Below, piece by piece: positions 17,240 to 26,488 of a stretch of DNA of 64,000 bases. Below the pieces are notes generated by a model. It was not told where the DNA came from, did no database searches, and saw only the letters and a list, made by a program, of their open reading frames with translations. The translations under genes were made by a program, and so were the position numbers. The stretch lies in contig JAWZDV010000012.1 of assembly GCA_034142505.1 (NCBI GenBank), positions 81,058-145,057 on the forward strand, read 5' to 3'. This DNA is from Hungatella_A sp034142505. Its GTDB lineage: Bacteria; Bacillota; Clostridia; Lachnospirales; Lachnospiraceae. Positions within the stretch are counted from its first letter, which is position 1. Each line of letters opens with the position of its first letter.

Positions 17240-17361
17240 TTTCTTATATAAAAAAGGTATTTGCTTTTTTTAATAAAAACCTCAATGCATTACAATGATA
17301 AATAATGCACTCTAACTCCACAGTTTGTTACTAGTCACCAGCATATTCTTATTAATATTTA

Positions 17362-17787
17362 TTAACGAAACATATCTGTCTCTAAATCGCAATCCAGATT
17401 ATCCATATAGGTAAATACATTATCCATATTACAAATTCTTGAGATTTTTACAAGACCAGAAAATATTTCACTCCTAGAAAAGTTATATTTTCTCAGCTCC
17501 AAATCAGTCATTTTATTTATTTTATGATAGAATAAAATAGCAGCTTCTATTGCATCACTATTTTCATTATTATTATCCAACATCTCATAAATAAAATTTT
17601 CTGCTTCGCATATTTTATTTTGCTCTATTAACTTATATACCTTTTTATATACTGTATTTTGTGTTAAAGATATTTGTTCCAATTCATACATCGATATTTG
17701 CTCATCTTTGTATCCTTTGAGTAATCGTCTTATAAATAATCCAAGCAATTCTATTTGGCGTAGTAACCAGTCATCTTGATAGTACAC
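17362..17787 (-). CDS. DUF6483-like small protein, unknown function
   Basis: The 141-residue, AT-rich gene begins YYQDDWLLRQIELLGLFIRRLL, a pattern I associate with the uncharacterised DUF6483 family, and is helical throughout without membrane segments. The start is taken as GTG 17787 because AGGAGG lies six bases upstream; the ATG at 17802 overlaps that ribosome site. It follows a flavoprotein and a truncated ABC gene on the same strand in a block of unusually low GC bounded by IS fragments. No function is proposed. Confidence 0.6.
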   Translation of the reverse strand: MYYQDDWLLRQIELLGLFIRRLLKGYKDEQISMYELEQISLTQNTVYKKVYKLIEQNKICEAENFIYEMLDNNNENSDAIEAAILFYHKINKMTDLELRKYNFSRSEIFSGLVKISRICNMDNVFTYMDNLDCDLETDMFR

Positions 17788-17895
17788 AAACCCCCTCCTC
17801 ATCTTTGAAATATATTTATCAAGTTATTATAGATAAAAAATAATGATTTTACAATATTTTTGCAGCAAAAGTATTAAAAGTTATCAAAAACAATA

Positions 17896-18606
17896 TTATT
17901 TTTTCAAAACAAAGTATTGCTCAAAAACATCGCAATACTTTTCTTTGTTTAGGTAACCTTTTTCTTCCCAATATTTACGTTCAAAAGAATCTTTAAGATG
18001 ACCTTGTATGACCTTTTTTTGAGTACTAAAATAGTCCTCTTGTTGCTGTGATATTTCATAAGTTTTTTTTCTGATTTTTGAAATTAAATTTTTACTTATC
18101 ACATCAATTACACTATTTATTGCTTCTTCCGACATAGTATCATAAGTAATAGATATTTTTGCTAAAACAGATAAACCTAAATATTCCATAATTTTACTTA
18201 AATAGTTTGATACAAAAGAATTTCCGTTAGATGACGAAACCACAATATTCACTCCAATTTTTCCTTTAAGGTGCATTAAATGTACCCAATATGTTAATCT
18301 ATCAATAATATTTTTCAAATTTCCTGTGACATTATGAGCAAATACTGGTGATGCAATAATAATCAAATCACTGCTTTCTAATTCATTTTTAAGACATTCC
18401 ATATCGTCTTTAACGTTGCAATGTCCTATATGAAAACAGTTTAAACAGCCAACGCATTCGGATATTGCAAAATTTGATGCCGTTTTTATAATAATCTCAT
18501 TCTGTTCATTAATTTCTTTATCTATATTATCAATTATTTTATTTGTTAACGATAAGCAAGCCGACTTTTCTTGCCTATATGATGATACATAAGCAAATAT
18601 TTTCAT
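17896..18606 (-). CDS. flavodoxin-fold NAD(P)H-dependent oxidoreductase
   Basis: The 236-residue protein starts MKIFAYVSSYRQEKSACLS, the FMN-binding entry of the NADPH-dependent FMN reductase family. It carries a Cys cluster (CVGCLNCFHIGHC, about residues 52-64), as in iron-sulfur flavoproteins, then IIASPVFAHNVTGNLKNIID. It is likely a cytosolic redox enzyme. It lies 25 bases after a truncated exporter-type ABC gene in AT-rich DNA flanked by IS remnants. Similar flavoproteins accompany peptide-modification and export clusters in Clostridia, so it may be left from one (inference). Confidence 0.75.
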   Translation of the reverse strand: MKIFAYVSSYRQEKSACLSLTNKIIDNIDKEINEQNEIIIKTASNFAISECVGCLNCFHIGHCNVKDDMECLKNELESSDLIIIASPVFAHNVTGNLKNIIDRLTYWVHLMHLKGKIGVNIVVSSSNGNSFVSNYLSKIMEYLGLSVLAKISITYDTMSEEAINSVIDVISKNLISKIRKKTYEISQQQEDYFSTQKKVIQGHLKDSFERKYWEEKGYLNKEKYCDVFEQYFVLKK

Positions 18607-18631
18607 AATTCAGCACCTTCCATTTTTATTA

Positions 18632-19222
18632 TTATGATTTAAACATCTGATAATAATACCCTTTTTTATTATATAGTTGTTCGTGATTCCCTACTTCAAC
18701 TATCCGCCCTCCCTTAAGACAATAAATACGATCTGCATCAATTATAGAAGATAGTCTGTGAGAGATAACTAATTGAGCTATTTTCATAGCTTTTAAATTA
18801 TTGTATATATTTCTCTCATTCCATGAATCCAATGAGCTTGTGGCTTCATCCATAATTATTAACTCTGGTTTTGAAATAATGGCTCTTGCAATTGCCAATC
18901 TCTGTATCTGTCCTCCACTGATGTTTCCACCTTGTCCTGATATTACTGTATTTAATTTCATCGGCATTTTTTCAATATCATCCAAAAGATTAACCATATT
19001 CAAGGCATCTTTCACTTCTTTTTCTGTTAAATTATTATTCATTGCAATATTTTCAAAAACTGATTTATTAAAAAAAACCGGGGTTTGTGGAACAACGGAT
19101 ATCAATCTACTAAAACTCTCACTTTTAACCGAAGAAAGTGGGGTATCATTTAGGAAAATTTCTCCTTCTGTAGGATCATAAAGTCCAGCAATAAGTTTAA
19201 TTAGTGTTGTTTTTCCATTACG
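18632..19222 (-). pseudogene. ABC exporter ATPase domain, 5' truncated
   Basis: The reading frame holds most of a nucleotide-binding domain: NGKTTLIKLIAGLYDPTEGE, the Q-loop VVPQTPVFFNKSV, ISGGQIQRLAIARA, LIIMDEATSSLD and ISHRLSSI. It begins abruptly within Walker A (only NGKTT remains) where IS-derived sequence takes over at about 19222. The membrane domain and the first Walker A glycines are missing. The motifs are of the fused exporter type used for peptides and lipids. An internal ATG at 19105 could start a 157-residue product, which would lack an ATP-binding P-loop. Confidence 0.8.
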
Positions 19223-20012
19223 GACCAGGCTCAGCCCCGCCTCCTCTCTATTTCCTCGAGTTTTTTTAAGAAAGATGCCTCCATCTGTGCACGTTCTTTT
19301 TCTGCGCGAAGTAGTTTAACCTCCGCACGCAGCCGTTCCAGTTCACTCATTTCAGCTTCTGATTTACGTCGGCCACGTTTATCCTGAAGGCCATCGATGC
19401 CATTGGCTTCGTATTTAACCACATAGTTTCTGGCTTGTTGATAAGATATTTGATATTTTTCAGCAGTTTCAGCGTAATTATGTTCATGTGTAATGCAGTA
19501 TTGGACAATTTCAACTCGTTCATCAAATGTGGTGTTTCTTCCTTGGTCATGATAGGGGTTCCTCCTGTTCCAGAAGATTTTAGTTCTTCATGACCATTAT
19601 ACTTCTTAATCCACTTTTGTAACTTACTTTTTGAACGAATACCGTACTTTTTACAGATATCTGTCTGAGAACCTTCTCCTGAAAGGTAGTCTTTTACAGC
19701 ATTCATTTTTAATTGGGCTGAGTAACTCTTATAGTCTCTCATTAAAAATGCATCTTCGCCCATACTCTCATAATTAACGATCCATTGTTGCACGGAAGTC
19801 TGTGTTATGCCAAACTCATGGGCAATCATTCGTTGGCTTGCTAATCCATCCAAATATCTCTGTACCGCAAATATTTTTTCATGTGCAGATATTTTCCTTT
19901 TAAGCATAGAAAATGCTCCCTTCCAAGTATCAAGTGTTTTTATTATTTCACTTGTCTACCTAGAAGGGAGCATATCACCGGTAGATTATTTATCTACTTT
20001 TGCAACAGCCCC
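19223..20012 (-). mobile_element. IS3-family (IS150-like) remnant
   Basis: The element enters at its left end, GGGGCTGTTGCAAAAGTAG (minus strand from 20012), and contains an orfA region. It stops directly after the orfA end, with no orfB and no right terminal repeat. The sequence then passes into the Walker A region of an ABC gene, so the right half was lost in a deletion that also removed the front of that gene. Confidence 0.7.
19231..19907 (-). pseudogene. IS3-family orfA, frameshifted
   Basis: The first part (19907 to about 19547) encodes MLKRKISAHEKIFAVQRYLDG and two helix-turn-helix repeats of IS150-type OrfA. Near 19550 the frame breaks: GAA-GAA-ACA continues out of frame, whereas the other frame reads RNTTFDERVEIVQYC and runs on to the coiled-coil end KKLEEIERRRG. 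A single missing base near there explains the split. The catalytic orfB is absent, so no transposase can be made. Confidence 0.75.
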
Positions 20013-20054
20013 ATTCTCATTTTATGAATTCTTTAAAATCAGTAAGTCCGTTTC

Positions 20055-22376
20055 CTAATCACTGGTCATATAGCCAAACAGCTGTTTTAGCGCATAACGC
20101 CCTTCATAATCAATCACACACAGGTAATTGCCCCTGCTGATGACCAGGAATTTCTCATAGGGGCGGATAATCTGGCTTCCATCGTTTGACTCATAGACTA
20201 CCTTGCCGTTCCGTTTATCCAGCACCATGCTTCTGGAACCTCCATTATCCAGGACATAGTAATTCCCATAAGGCCACCAGTTGCAGTTGGGATCGATCAT
20301 GAGCGAAGTCTCCCCCTGGTAAATCCCGGAACCGGTGTCACCGGCTAAGTAGAACACGTCGCCGAAGAGATGGTGTCCATACATCAGATTTTTCACAGGA
20401 AGGTTAAACCTCTTTTTCGGGCTGCCGCCCTCCAAAATCAGCCTGTCACCGTCCGAATAGCCAAAATAACCGCCGTCCAGCACATACTCGAAGGGATGGC
20501 CGTCATCCGACATGATCACGGAACCATCCGTCCGGTGCACGGTGATGCCATCTTTATTCTCGATAACATAAAAGCTGTCCTGATCCGTAATATAGACACT
20601 GATTGTATCTTCCGGTCCTGTGACAACTCTGCTTTGCACCATGTCATAGATAAACTGATCACCGGTATCCCGCCAGTTTCCCTGCATCCACCTGCCGTCA
20701 AGACTCATGGTGCCAAAATTATATTTGCGTCCGTTTTCCAGCGAGTTCTGATTCAGCACAGGTTCCCCATACTCGTCAAATAAGGTAAACTCCTCATCAT
20801 ATCCGCAAGCCAGAAAATAATTCTGTATCACGTAGCCGTACTGATATCTCATGTATTCTTTAAAATCAAGTGTTTTCACCACGTTGCCGTCTTGATCTGT
20901 AATGACAGCCGTGTCCTGTTCCCGGTCCAGATTCCAGATATGGGAGCCGGTCCTGTTGTCCGGCACCAGTTCCTCCTTTACGCCGTTTTCTTCCACCGTC
21001 AGCAATACCCGCTTGTCGCCGGTCTCCGTGCTCAGATAGCCATTCAGCCTGCCTTCCTCATCATAATAGAGCGTCTCATAAACCGGCTGTACCGTCCAGG
21101 TGTGGTCCTGCAGATCGTAAAGGCCGCACAAACCTTTCTTTATATCCTCCATGATAACAGGCTTGGTGATATCCGCCATCTCCATACTGGAAGGAATCCG
21201 GACATTGTTGATCTTTTCCACCACGTTCATATTTCCATCCAGACCGATCACGCCCTCGGTTCCAAATGCGTAATCACCATCTATCAGAAAACGTTCCTGG
21301 TCCGTAAACTCAATCCGGGCATCTCCGACAACCGTGCTGTCGCTAAAATCTGTATCCAGCGTGTTCTCCACATCCACCAGCCCCACATAGCCCAGACTCT
21401 CCACCAGGGTCTGGCCGTCATCGGTGGTCAGCCAGTCAAACAGGATGTGGGCGGCAGAATCCTCCGGCTCATCTTCCCGGATGGCGGCATAGAATTCGTT
21501 GACGTAAGGGTAAGTGCCATTCTTGATGGTTTTATTGTCCGGCATCACACCATCCACCGCCATAAAACGCAGACCTGGCTTTTCGTACATGTTGCGGGCA
21601 TAGAAATAAACGGAATATCCAAGGGCATTCTCCTGGTTGTTGTAGGAAGCCACTTTCTCAATCAATTCCCCCATCTCACTGATCGAGGCGGAGATTGGGG
21701 CCTCGGGGTCCATGGCGGTCCCCTGCATGACCAGTTTATCCATCAGCGTCTGGCTCCCGGAACCTTCCGGACGTTGAAACGCTTCTATATTTTTGCCCGG
21801 TCCGCCCACCTCAGACCAGTTATGGATGCGGCCGCTGTAAATATCCTTGATCTGCTGCCCCGTCAGGGAACGCACCGGGTTGCCCTCGTTGGCCATGAAA
21901 ACCAGGGCGTCTTTCCCAATGGGTTTGATATTCAGCTTGACATTCATTTCTTTCATCAAGTCGTACACGGATGGGGCAGGCTCATAGGCCAGCACCAGAT
22001 CCGAACCGTACTGGTATATTAAACTATTGTAAGCATTGGTGGTCTTGGTATGTTCAATCGCCGTCTCCGCCTCCCTGGCCGTCGCGCCGGTCACCAGCTG
22101 ATACAGGGCCTGGGACAGGGGCAGCGTCGCGGTGGAGCCGTCCACCTTGGGATACTGCTCCGGTTTCATATGCGGGGCGGATATCTCCCCCACACCCTTC
22201 TCCGGCTCGCCGCCAGAGGGCTTGGCGGCAGACGTTTCCGTCTCTTCCAAGGCCGCCACAGGAGCGGTAACTGTGGGCGGCTCCTGATCACCGGCTTCCA
22301 TCCGACAGCCGGCTAATATGGCTGTAACTGTAAGAGCCGTACACAATAACAGAGCTTCTGCTTTTCCTTTTCTCAT
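20055..22376 (-). CDS. PstS-like lipoprotein fused to a large C-terminal domain
   Basis: The 773-residue protein has a lipoprotein signal peptide ending in ILAGC (Cys24) and an acidic linker, then a phosphate-binding-type domain (about residues 78-335). The domain shows YPKVDGSTATLPL, YEPAP, VFMANEGNPVRSLTGQQIKDIYSG, NWSEVGG and FQRPEGSGSQTLMDKLVM. The last 430 residues contain short strand-rich units such as GLYDLQDHTWTVQPVYETLYYDEEGR and KRNGKVVYESNDGSQIIRPYEKF, suggesting a WG-repeat or beta-propeller fold. PstS proteins normally end after the first domain. It is not next to pst genes, so phosphate uptake is uncertain; an extracellular sensing or binding role is possible. Confidence 0.75.
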   Translation of the reverse strand: MRKGKAEALLLCTALTVTAILAGCRMEAGDQEPPTVTAPVAALEETETSAAKPSGGEPEKGVGEISAPHMKPEQYPKVDGSTATLPLSQALYQLVTGATAREAETAIEHTKTTNAYNSLIYQYGSDLVLAYEPAPSVYDLMKEMNVKLNIKPIGKDALVFMANEGNPVRSLTGQQIKDIYSGRIHNWSEVGGPGKNIEAFQRPEGSGSQTLMDKLVMQGTAMDPEAPISASISEMGELIEKVASYNNQENALGYSVYFYARNMYEKPGLRFMAVDGVMPDNKTIKNGTYPYVNEFYAAIREDEPEDSAAHILFDWLTTDDGQTLVESLGYVGLVDVENTLDTDFSDSTVVGDARIEFTDQERFLIDGDYAFGTEGVIGLDGNMNVVEKINNVRIPSSMEMADITKPVIMEDIKKGLCGLYDLQDHTWTVQPVYETLYYDEEGRLNGYLSTETGDKRVLLTVEENGVKEELVPDNRTGSHIWNLDREQDTAVITDQDGNVVKTLDFKEYMRYQYGYVIQNYFLACGYDEEFTLFDEYGEPVLNQNSLENGRKYNFGTMSLDGRWMQGNWRDTGDQFIYDMVQSRVVTGPEDTISVYITDQDSFYVIENKDGITVHRTDGSVIMSDDGHPFEYVLDGGYFGYSDGDRLILEGGSPKKRFNLPVKNLMYGHHLFGDVFYLAGDTGSGIYQGETSLMIDPNCNWWPYGNYYVLDNGGSRSMVLDKRNGKVVYESNDGSQIIRPYEKFLVISRGNYLCVIDYEGRYALKQLFGYMTSD

Positions 22377-22494
22377 CGTCCTGCCTCCCCATTTCTCCCG
22401 AATCTATCCGGCTTGTCTGATAGCCATATAGTATCATATTCCGGGGCTGGGTGTATTACGAATTTTTTTATAAATTTCTTAAGGTTTTTGGCCT

Positions 22495-22788
22495 TTACCG
22501 TTTTTCCTTCAAATCTCCAATATAAAGAGTTTTACCGAGAGCCGCAAGCACCTTGAGAACCGTATTTAAATTCGGAACAGCCGTGCCATTTTCCATTCTG
22601 GCAATCACAGGCTGTTTCACCCCGCTTCTATTCTCCAATTCCCTCTGAGAAATCCCCTGTTCTTGTCTGACTTTTATCATCTCTCCAATCAAAGCTACTC
22701 TCAAATCACTTTCCACAATTTCTTCCGAAGTAAACAATTCCTTCCTGACATCCTCCCAGGAAGAGCCAACAGAACCGATCTTAGCCAT
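22495..22788 (-). CDS. HigA-like XRE-family antitoxin
   Basis: The 97-residue protein has a Cro/C1 helix-turn-helix in its second half (MIKVRQEQGISQRELENRSG, VKQPVIARMENG, then LNTVLKVLAALG). ATG 22788 is used, with GAGGAG nine bases upstream; the GTG at 22797 overlaps that site. The gene overlaps the end of a decayed HigB-like toxin gene by eight bases, the usual toxin-antitoxin arrangement. The antitoxin itself appears intact and may still act as a repressor. Confidence 0.8.
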   Translation of the reverse strand: MAKIGSVGSSWEDVRKELFTSEEIVESDLRVALIGEMIKVRQEQGISQRELENRSGVKQPVIARMENGTAVPNLNTVLKVLAALGKTLYIGDLKEKR

Positions 22789-22993
22789 AAAAACCACTCC
22801 TCTCTTTAAAATCTGCTAATTCACGCTTCGCTTTTTTTATTTCTCTGGCAGGGGTCTTCTGCGTCTGCTTCACAATCATTCACTTTATTCAGTTTAATTC
22901 GACTATCTTTCCCCCTTGGTTACTAAGTCCTTTCAAATACTCCAGAACCGGCTCCCGGCCTCTGCTGTCACGATAAAAAATAATCTCGTGCAA
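22781..22993 (-). pseudogene. decayed HigB/RelE-like toxin
   Basis: From TTG 22993 (GGAGG upstream) the sequence encodes LHEIIFYRDSRGREPVLEYL, the start of HigB toxins of the phage Gp49-like family. It then frameshifts near GGGGGAAAG. The C-terminal end, TPAREIKKAKRELADF, reappears in another frame and ends at a TAA overlapping the antitoxin start (22781-22783). The central part, including the usual catalytic residues, is missing. No working toxin can be made. Confidence 0.75.
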
Positions 22994-23013
22994 TGAACTC
23001 CCTCCGTTTCAAT

Positions 23014-23030
23014 GATACTTTAAAGTTATC
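23014..23030. promoter_or_regulatory. possible operator of the higBA locus
   Basis: A near-palindrome, GATA-CTTTAAAG-TTATC, lies 21 bases upstream of the toxin start. The position suits autorepression by the XRE antitoxin. The surrounding 22994-23214 is AT-rich and contains no other recognisable feature. Confidence 0.35.
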
Positions 23031-23214
23031 AGTTTTTATTTTTGCAGACAATGGCGGTAACGATTATATTTGAATAGTTCTTTTTACTTAATTATAAATT
23101 GGAATAACATTTGAAATAAAACTCGATAAGAAGATTTCTTCTATGATATCTGAATTGATTTAATTACATTTACATATTCCATCACGATCTGCTTCTTTAG
23201 CATACCATACACAG

Positions 23215-23265
23215 CGTAAAAAAGCCAGCATAGCGTCTCAAAAAAAGACCCCATGCCAGCTTTTT
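23215..23265 (-). terminator. terminator of the Liv/URO-D operon
   Basis: On the minus strand a 13-bp stem forms between AAAAAGCTGGCAT and ATGCTGGCTTTTT with two G-U pairs, followed by U residues. It lies ten bases after the URO-D-like gene, the last in a nine-gene operon. Confidence 0.8.
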
Positions 23266-23274
23266 CTCTTCCGT

Positions 23275-24345
23275 TTAATCGCGAGGCTCCATCTTCTCAT
23301 TATATTCATCCACCACTTCCCGCAGCAGATGGACGTGCTCTAAGTCGATATCCAAAGGGAGGGAACAGCCGGGAGCGAAGATGAAGCGGTTGTCGCCGGA
23401 CTCGGCAGCGGCGGTTTCCAAGCGGGCTTCGAAACGGGCTTTGACTTCTTCGCGGGTGCCGTAGTAATCGGTGAACTGGTCAGTGCCTGTGATGAGGATT
23501 TTGTTGGTAAGTTCACGGACTTTTTTGACAGTAAAGCGCTCCTCCTCCGGCACATTGCCAGGGGTGTTTTCCCAGCTGATGGCCTGAACATCGTATTGAT
23601 CGAACTTGTCCATAAAGAGATTTTTAACGCCGTGGACATGAACCATGTTGAACCAGGTGCGTTCCTTGACTCGGGCCAGGAGCTGTTCGTCGAAGGGGCG
23701 GCAGAAACGTTCAAATTCCTCTTCTGATAAAATGTCTCCATTGCTGTAACGGGTGGCGAAAAAGAAACCATCTGCTCCTGCATCCATATAGGCGTCTACC
23801 AGCTGGAGCTCTGTCTGGACAAATGCCTTCAGCATTTTCTCCACGGCATCCGGGTAGTTATCCATGTAATAACGGGTTTTCTCGATGCCGCCGCAGAACT
23901 CCGGTATGGTATGGGCGGGCAGGAAAATCGTAGGGATAACCGGCACTGTCCCCTTGTAATGGCTGCTGAGAGCTTTGACAACTGCCACCTCCCTCTGATA
24001 AACCGGGTTTTCGGCCACATTTATAACCGGGAACTGCTCCATATCTTTTTCGCTTTGGATCAAATAGCTGTTAAAATGCATAATCTGCTTGGTATGCAGT
24101 TTTTCCGGCGGAATATTTTCTGAAAGGTACTCGATATCGGAGCCGTAGGCCTCCTGGTTGTAAACTCCGTTTGGCATCATTTTAATAAAATCCCATCGGT
24201 TGTAATCCGTCAATTCTATAATCCGCGCGGCAAATTCTTCCGTGCTTTTCCGGTCCACCTCCGGCGTATGTACCCAGCCACTGGCTCCTACATGGGATAC
24301 GTGCTTCTTCTCCAGCATTTCCCTCATACGCTCTGCTGCATTCAT
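23275..24345 (-). CDS. uroporphyrinogen decarboxylase-family (URO-D) protein
   Basis: The 356-residue TIM-barrel protein belongs to the URO-D/MtaA/CmuA superfamily: DYNRWDFIKMMPNGVY, DAGADGFFFATRYSNG, FNMVHVHGVKNLF, ISWENTPGNVP and ILITGTDQFTDYYG. Several Clostridial URO-D-like proteins serve in catabolic operons as methyltransferases or unknown enzymes rather than in haem synthesis. There are no haem genes nearby, and the gene closes an operon of a Liv-type importer, DUF4432 protein, amidohydrolase and dehydrogenase. A role in breaking down the imported compound is likely, but the reaction is not known. Confidence 0.8.
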   Translation of the reverse strand: MNAAERMREMLEKKHVSHVGASGWVHTPEVDRKSTEEFAARIIELTDYNRWDFIKMMPNGVYNQEAYGSDIEYLSENIPPEKLHTKQIMHFNSYLIQSEKDMEQFPVINVAENPVYQREVAVVKALSSHYKGTVPVIPTIFLPAHTIPEFCGGIEKTRYYMDNYPDAVEKMLKAFVQTELQLVDAYMDAGADGFFFATRYSNGDILSEEEFERFCRPFDEQLLARVKERTWFNMVHVHGVKNLFMDKFDQYDVQAISWENTPGNVPEEERFTVKKVRELTNKILITGTDQFTDYYGTREEVKARFEARLETAAAESGDNRFIFAPGCSLPLDIDLEHVHLLREVVDEYNEKMEPRD

Positions 24346-24444
24346 ATTTTATTCTCCTTTCTTATACGTACTTTTTCGTCTCTCAGTATCACCTATTCCG
24401 TCCCGTTTTTCTCTTTCTACTGATCTGTCATCTCCCCCTAATAC

Positions 24445-25239
24445 TCAGGCCTCCAGCCGTTCCCTCTCGCGGAAGGAATAATCCGGATTCAGTGTAATAA
24501 ACCGGCCGCCCGATACTTCCAGCGTCACGCCTGTCATGAAGGTAGAACCGTTTCCACACATGAACACAACTGGTTTCGCACACTCCTCCACTCTTCCCGT
24601 GCGCTGCATCAGTGTCCCTGCGCAGATATTGTCCAGCACATCCTGCGGGGTATTCTCCGTATTGAATTCTGTCATGATATATCCGGGCATCACGCAGTTT
24701 ACGCGGACTCCATAAGCCGCGTACTCGCCAGCCATCGTGATTGTCAAATTATTAACAGCTGCCTTCATTGGCCCGTATAACGTGGCTTTTCCAGTCGTAG
24801 GACAGCGGGCGCTTAATGAACTGATGTTGACAATCGACCCGCCATGATGTTTCATGGACCGGAATGCGGCCTGACAGCCAAATGCCGCCGATTTAAAGCA
24901 CACCCCGTAAATCCGCTCCATTAGCTCATCGGTATACTCCTCCCCATCCTTGGTCAACTGCGCCCCAACATTGTTGACCCAGCAGTCAATCCGTCCGAAC
25001 CGCTCCACCACGTTCTGTCCAAATGCATACACCTGGGCCTCCTGGCTCATATCCACAACTTCATAATACACTTCGCCGGATTGTGCGAGAAGTTTTGCCG
25101 CCTCCTCCGTCTCGCCCTCATTTCTGGCACAGATGGCTACTTTGGCGCCTTCCTGAATCAGTTCCCTGGCAATCCCCAGCCCAATTCCTTTACTTGCGCC
25201 GGTCACCACCGCCACTTTTCCCTTTAAACCTAAATCCAT
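24445..25239 (-). CDS. short-chain dehydrogenase/reductase (SDR)
   Basis: The 264-residue classical SDR has the NAD(P)-binding VVTGASKGIGLGIA at the N-terminus, NNVG at about residue 90, SSLSA and the active-site YGPMK. It oxidises or reduces a carbonyl/alcohol of an unidentified substrate. It lies in the operon between an amidohydrolase and the URO-D-like gene. The 99 bases to the URO-D gene contain no terminator. Confidence 0.88.
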   Translation of the reverse strand: MDLGLKGKVAVVTGASKGIGLGIARELIQEGAKVAICARNEGETEEAAKLLAQSGEVYYEVVDMSQEAQVYAFGQNVVERFGRIDCWVNNVGAQLTKDGEEYTDELMERIYGVCFKSAAFGCQAAFRSMKHHGGSIVNISSLSARCPTTGKATLYGPMKAAVNNLTITMAGEYAAYGVRVNCVMPGYIMTEFNTENTPQDVLDNICAGTLMQRTGRVEECAKPVVFMCGNGSTFMTGVTLEVSGGRFITLNPDYSFRERERLEA

Positions 25240-25288
25240 GTCATTACCTCCTTCATACAGCCCTTCAGTTTTACTTGTATTTTATTAT

Positions 25289-26488
25289 TTATGCTTTATT
25301 TTTCCCATCCAGCATTTCATGTACTTTTGAATAACACTCCAGAGCATTCTGGAATTTTACCATCTCCGCCACTTCCCGTATTCTTCGCTTTGTCAGATAC
25401 CCTTCCGCCTCCATCCATTCCAGCAGCTTATAAAACTGTCTCTGAAAATGACGGTACGCAAACCAGGAAACCTCCGGAAACATCACGCCGTCGCTTCCAT
25501 ACATGACCTTGCTCAGCGGGGCCCTCTCCAATAGCGCCGCCATCCGCTCCACTCCTTTTACACTGCTCAGATAAAATGTCCCCGAAAAATCCGTATACAC
25601 GTTATCAAACTGCGCCACCAGATAGCTGGTGTCCTCCTCATGGGGATGCCCCCCATGGAGCAGCACAATTTTTACCCGGTTTTTCACCCGCTCATCCTTT
25701 AAAAACTCCATCAGATGAATGGGATTCTGGGTGGCGATATCAATGTAATTACCGCCGCCGGCCCCAGTATGAATCTGAATCGGTATCCCATACTCCTCCG
25801 CCACATCCGTGCCGACCAGCAAAATAAAATTGCCCAGCCGTTTCCGGTCCCACGCTTCCGCCTGGCCGCACCGAATCCGTTCATAAGCCTTCTCCGCCTC
25901 TGCCCGGCTCACAATCTCCACTCCCAGTCCTCCCGTGTAGGCCGCACAGGATTTCAGTCCAACCGCCTGTTCCCTGTCCACTTCCTGTCGGAGTCCATCC
26001 TGGAATGCCGCAAAAAACTTTGCAAACGTCTCCTCCGCCTTCACCGCCAAATCCAGCGCTTCGTCCATCACCCGGTCTATTCTGACTATGGAACAATAGT
26101 TTCCTTCCGGCAGAGACGCATTAAAATAGTCCGTCTCCTCCCTGCTGTACCTTGCCCCGCCAATGGGACTTCCAATTTCCAGACAATACATCAGCACGTT
26201 CTGATCCCGGATCAGTTTCCGGTAATATCCCTGCGGGTCCGCCAGATACCGCCGGTGCCGCTCGGCTTCCACCAACTCCACCGGTACGTCCTCCGCCATC
26301 TTAAACTCCTTCCGAAGTTCTTCCATCACCATTTGGAACAGAATTGTCTGCCGCCCGTGATACGCCTGGTTCTCTCCATCGATATAACCGCCGCCCAGAT
26401 TGCTAAACTCCGGTGCCCGGTCCGGATGCACCCGGTGTACATGAGTATCAATCAAAGGAATCTTCTCAAACTCCTGAAACTCCATCAT
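25289..26488 (-). CDS. amidohydrolase-family (TIM-barrel) enzyme
   Basis: The 399-residue member of the amidohydrolase-2 superfamily has the metal-binding start IDTHVHRVHP, QIHTGAGGGNYID, VLLHGGHPHEE and KVMYGSDGVMFPE, which supply His/Asp metal ligands. Family members decarboxylate or hydrolyse aromatic acids, lactones or amides; some resemble FluG. Here it is inside a Liv-type importer operon, so it probably acts on the imported substrate. The usual length is about 300-400 residues, so it is complete. Confidence 0.82.
   Translation of the reverse strand: MMEFQEFEKIPLIDTHVHRVHPDRAPEFSNLGGGYIDGENQAYHGRQTILFQMVMEELRKEFKMAEDVPVELVEAERHRRYLADPQGYYRKLIRDQNVLMYCLEIGSPIGGARYSREETDYFNASLPEGNYCSIVRIDRVMDEALDLAVKAEETFAKFFAAFQDGLRQEVDREQAVGLKSCAAYTGGLGVEIVSRAEAEKAYERIRCGQAEAWDRKRLGNFILLVGTDVAEEYGIPIQIHTGAGGGNYIDIATQNPIHLMEFLKDERVKNRVKIVLLHGGHPHEEDTSYLVAQFDNVYTDFSGTFYLSSVKGVERMAALLERAPLSKVMYGSDGVMFPEVSWFAYRHFQRQFYKLLEWMEAEGYLTKRRIREVAEMVKFQNALECYSKVHEMLDGKNKA

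Noticed and set aside
20892..22022. 376-codon plus-strand frame opposite the PstS-like lipoprotein
   Set aside because: Shadow of the lipoprotein gene; no recognisable domain and no ribosome binding site.
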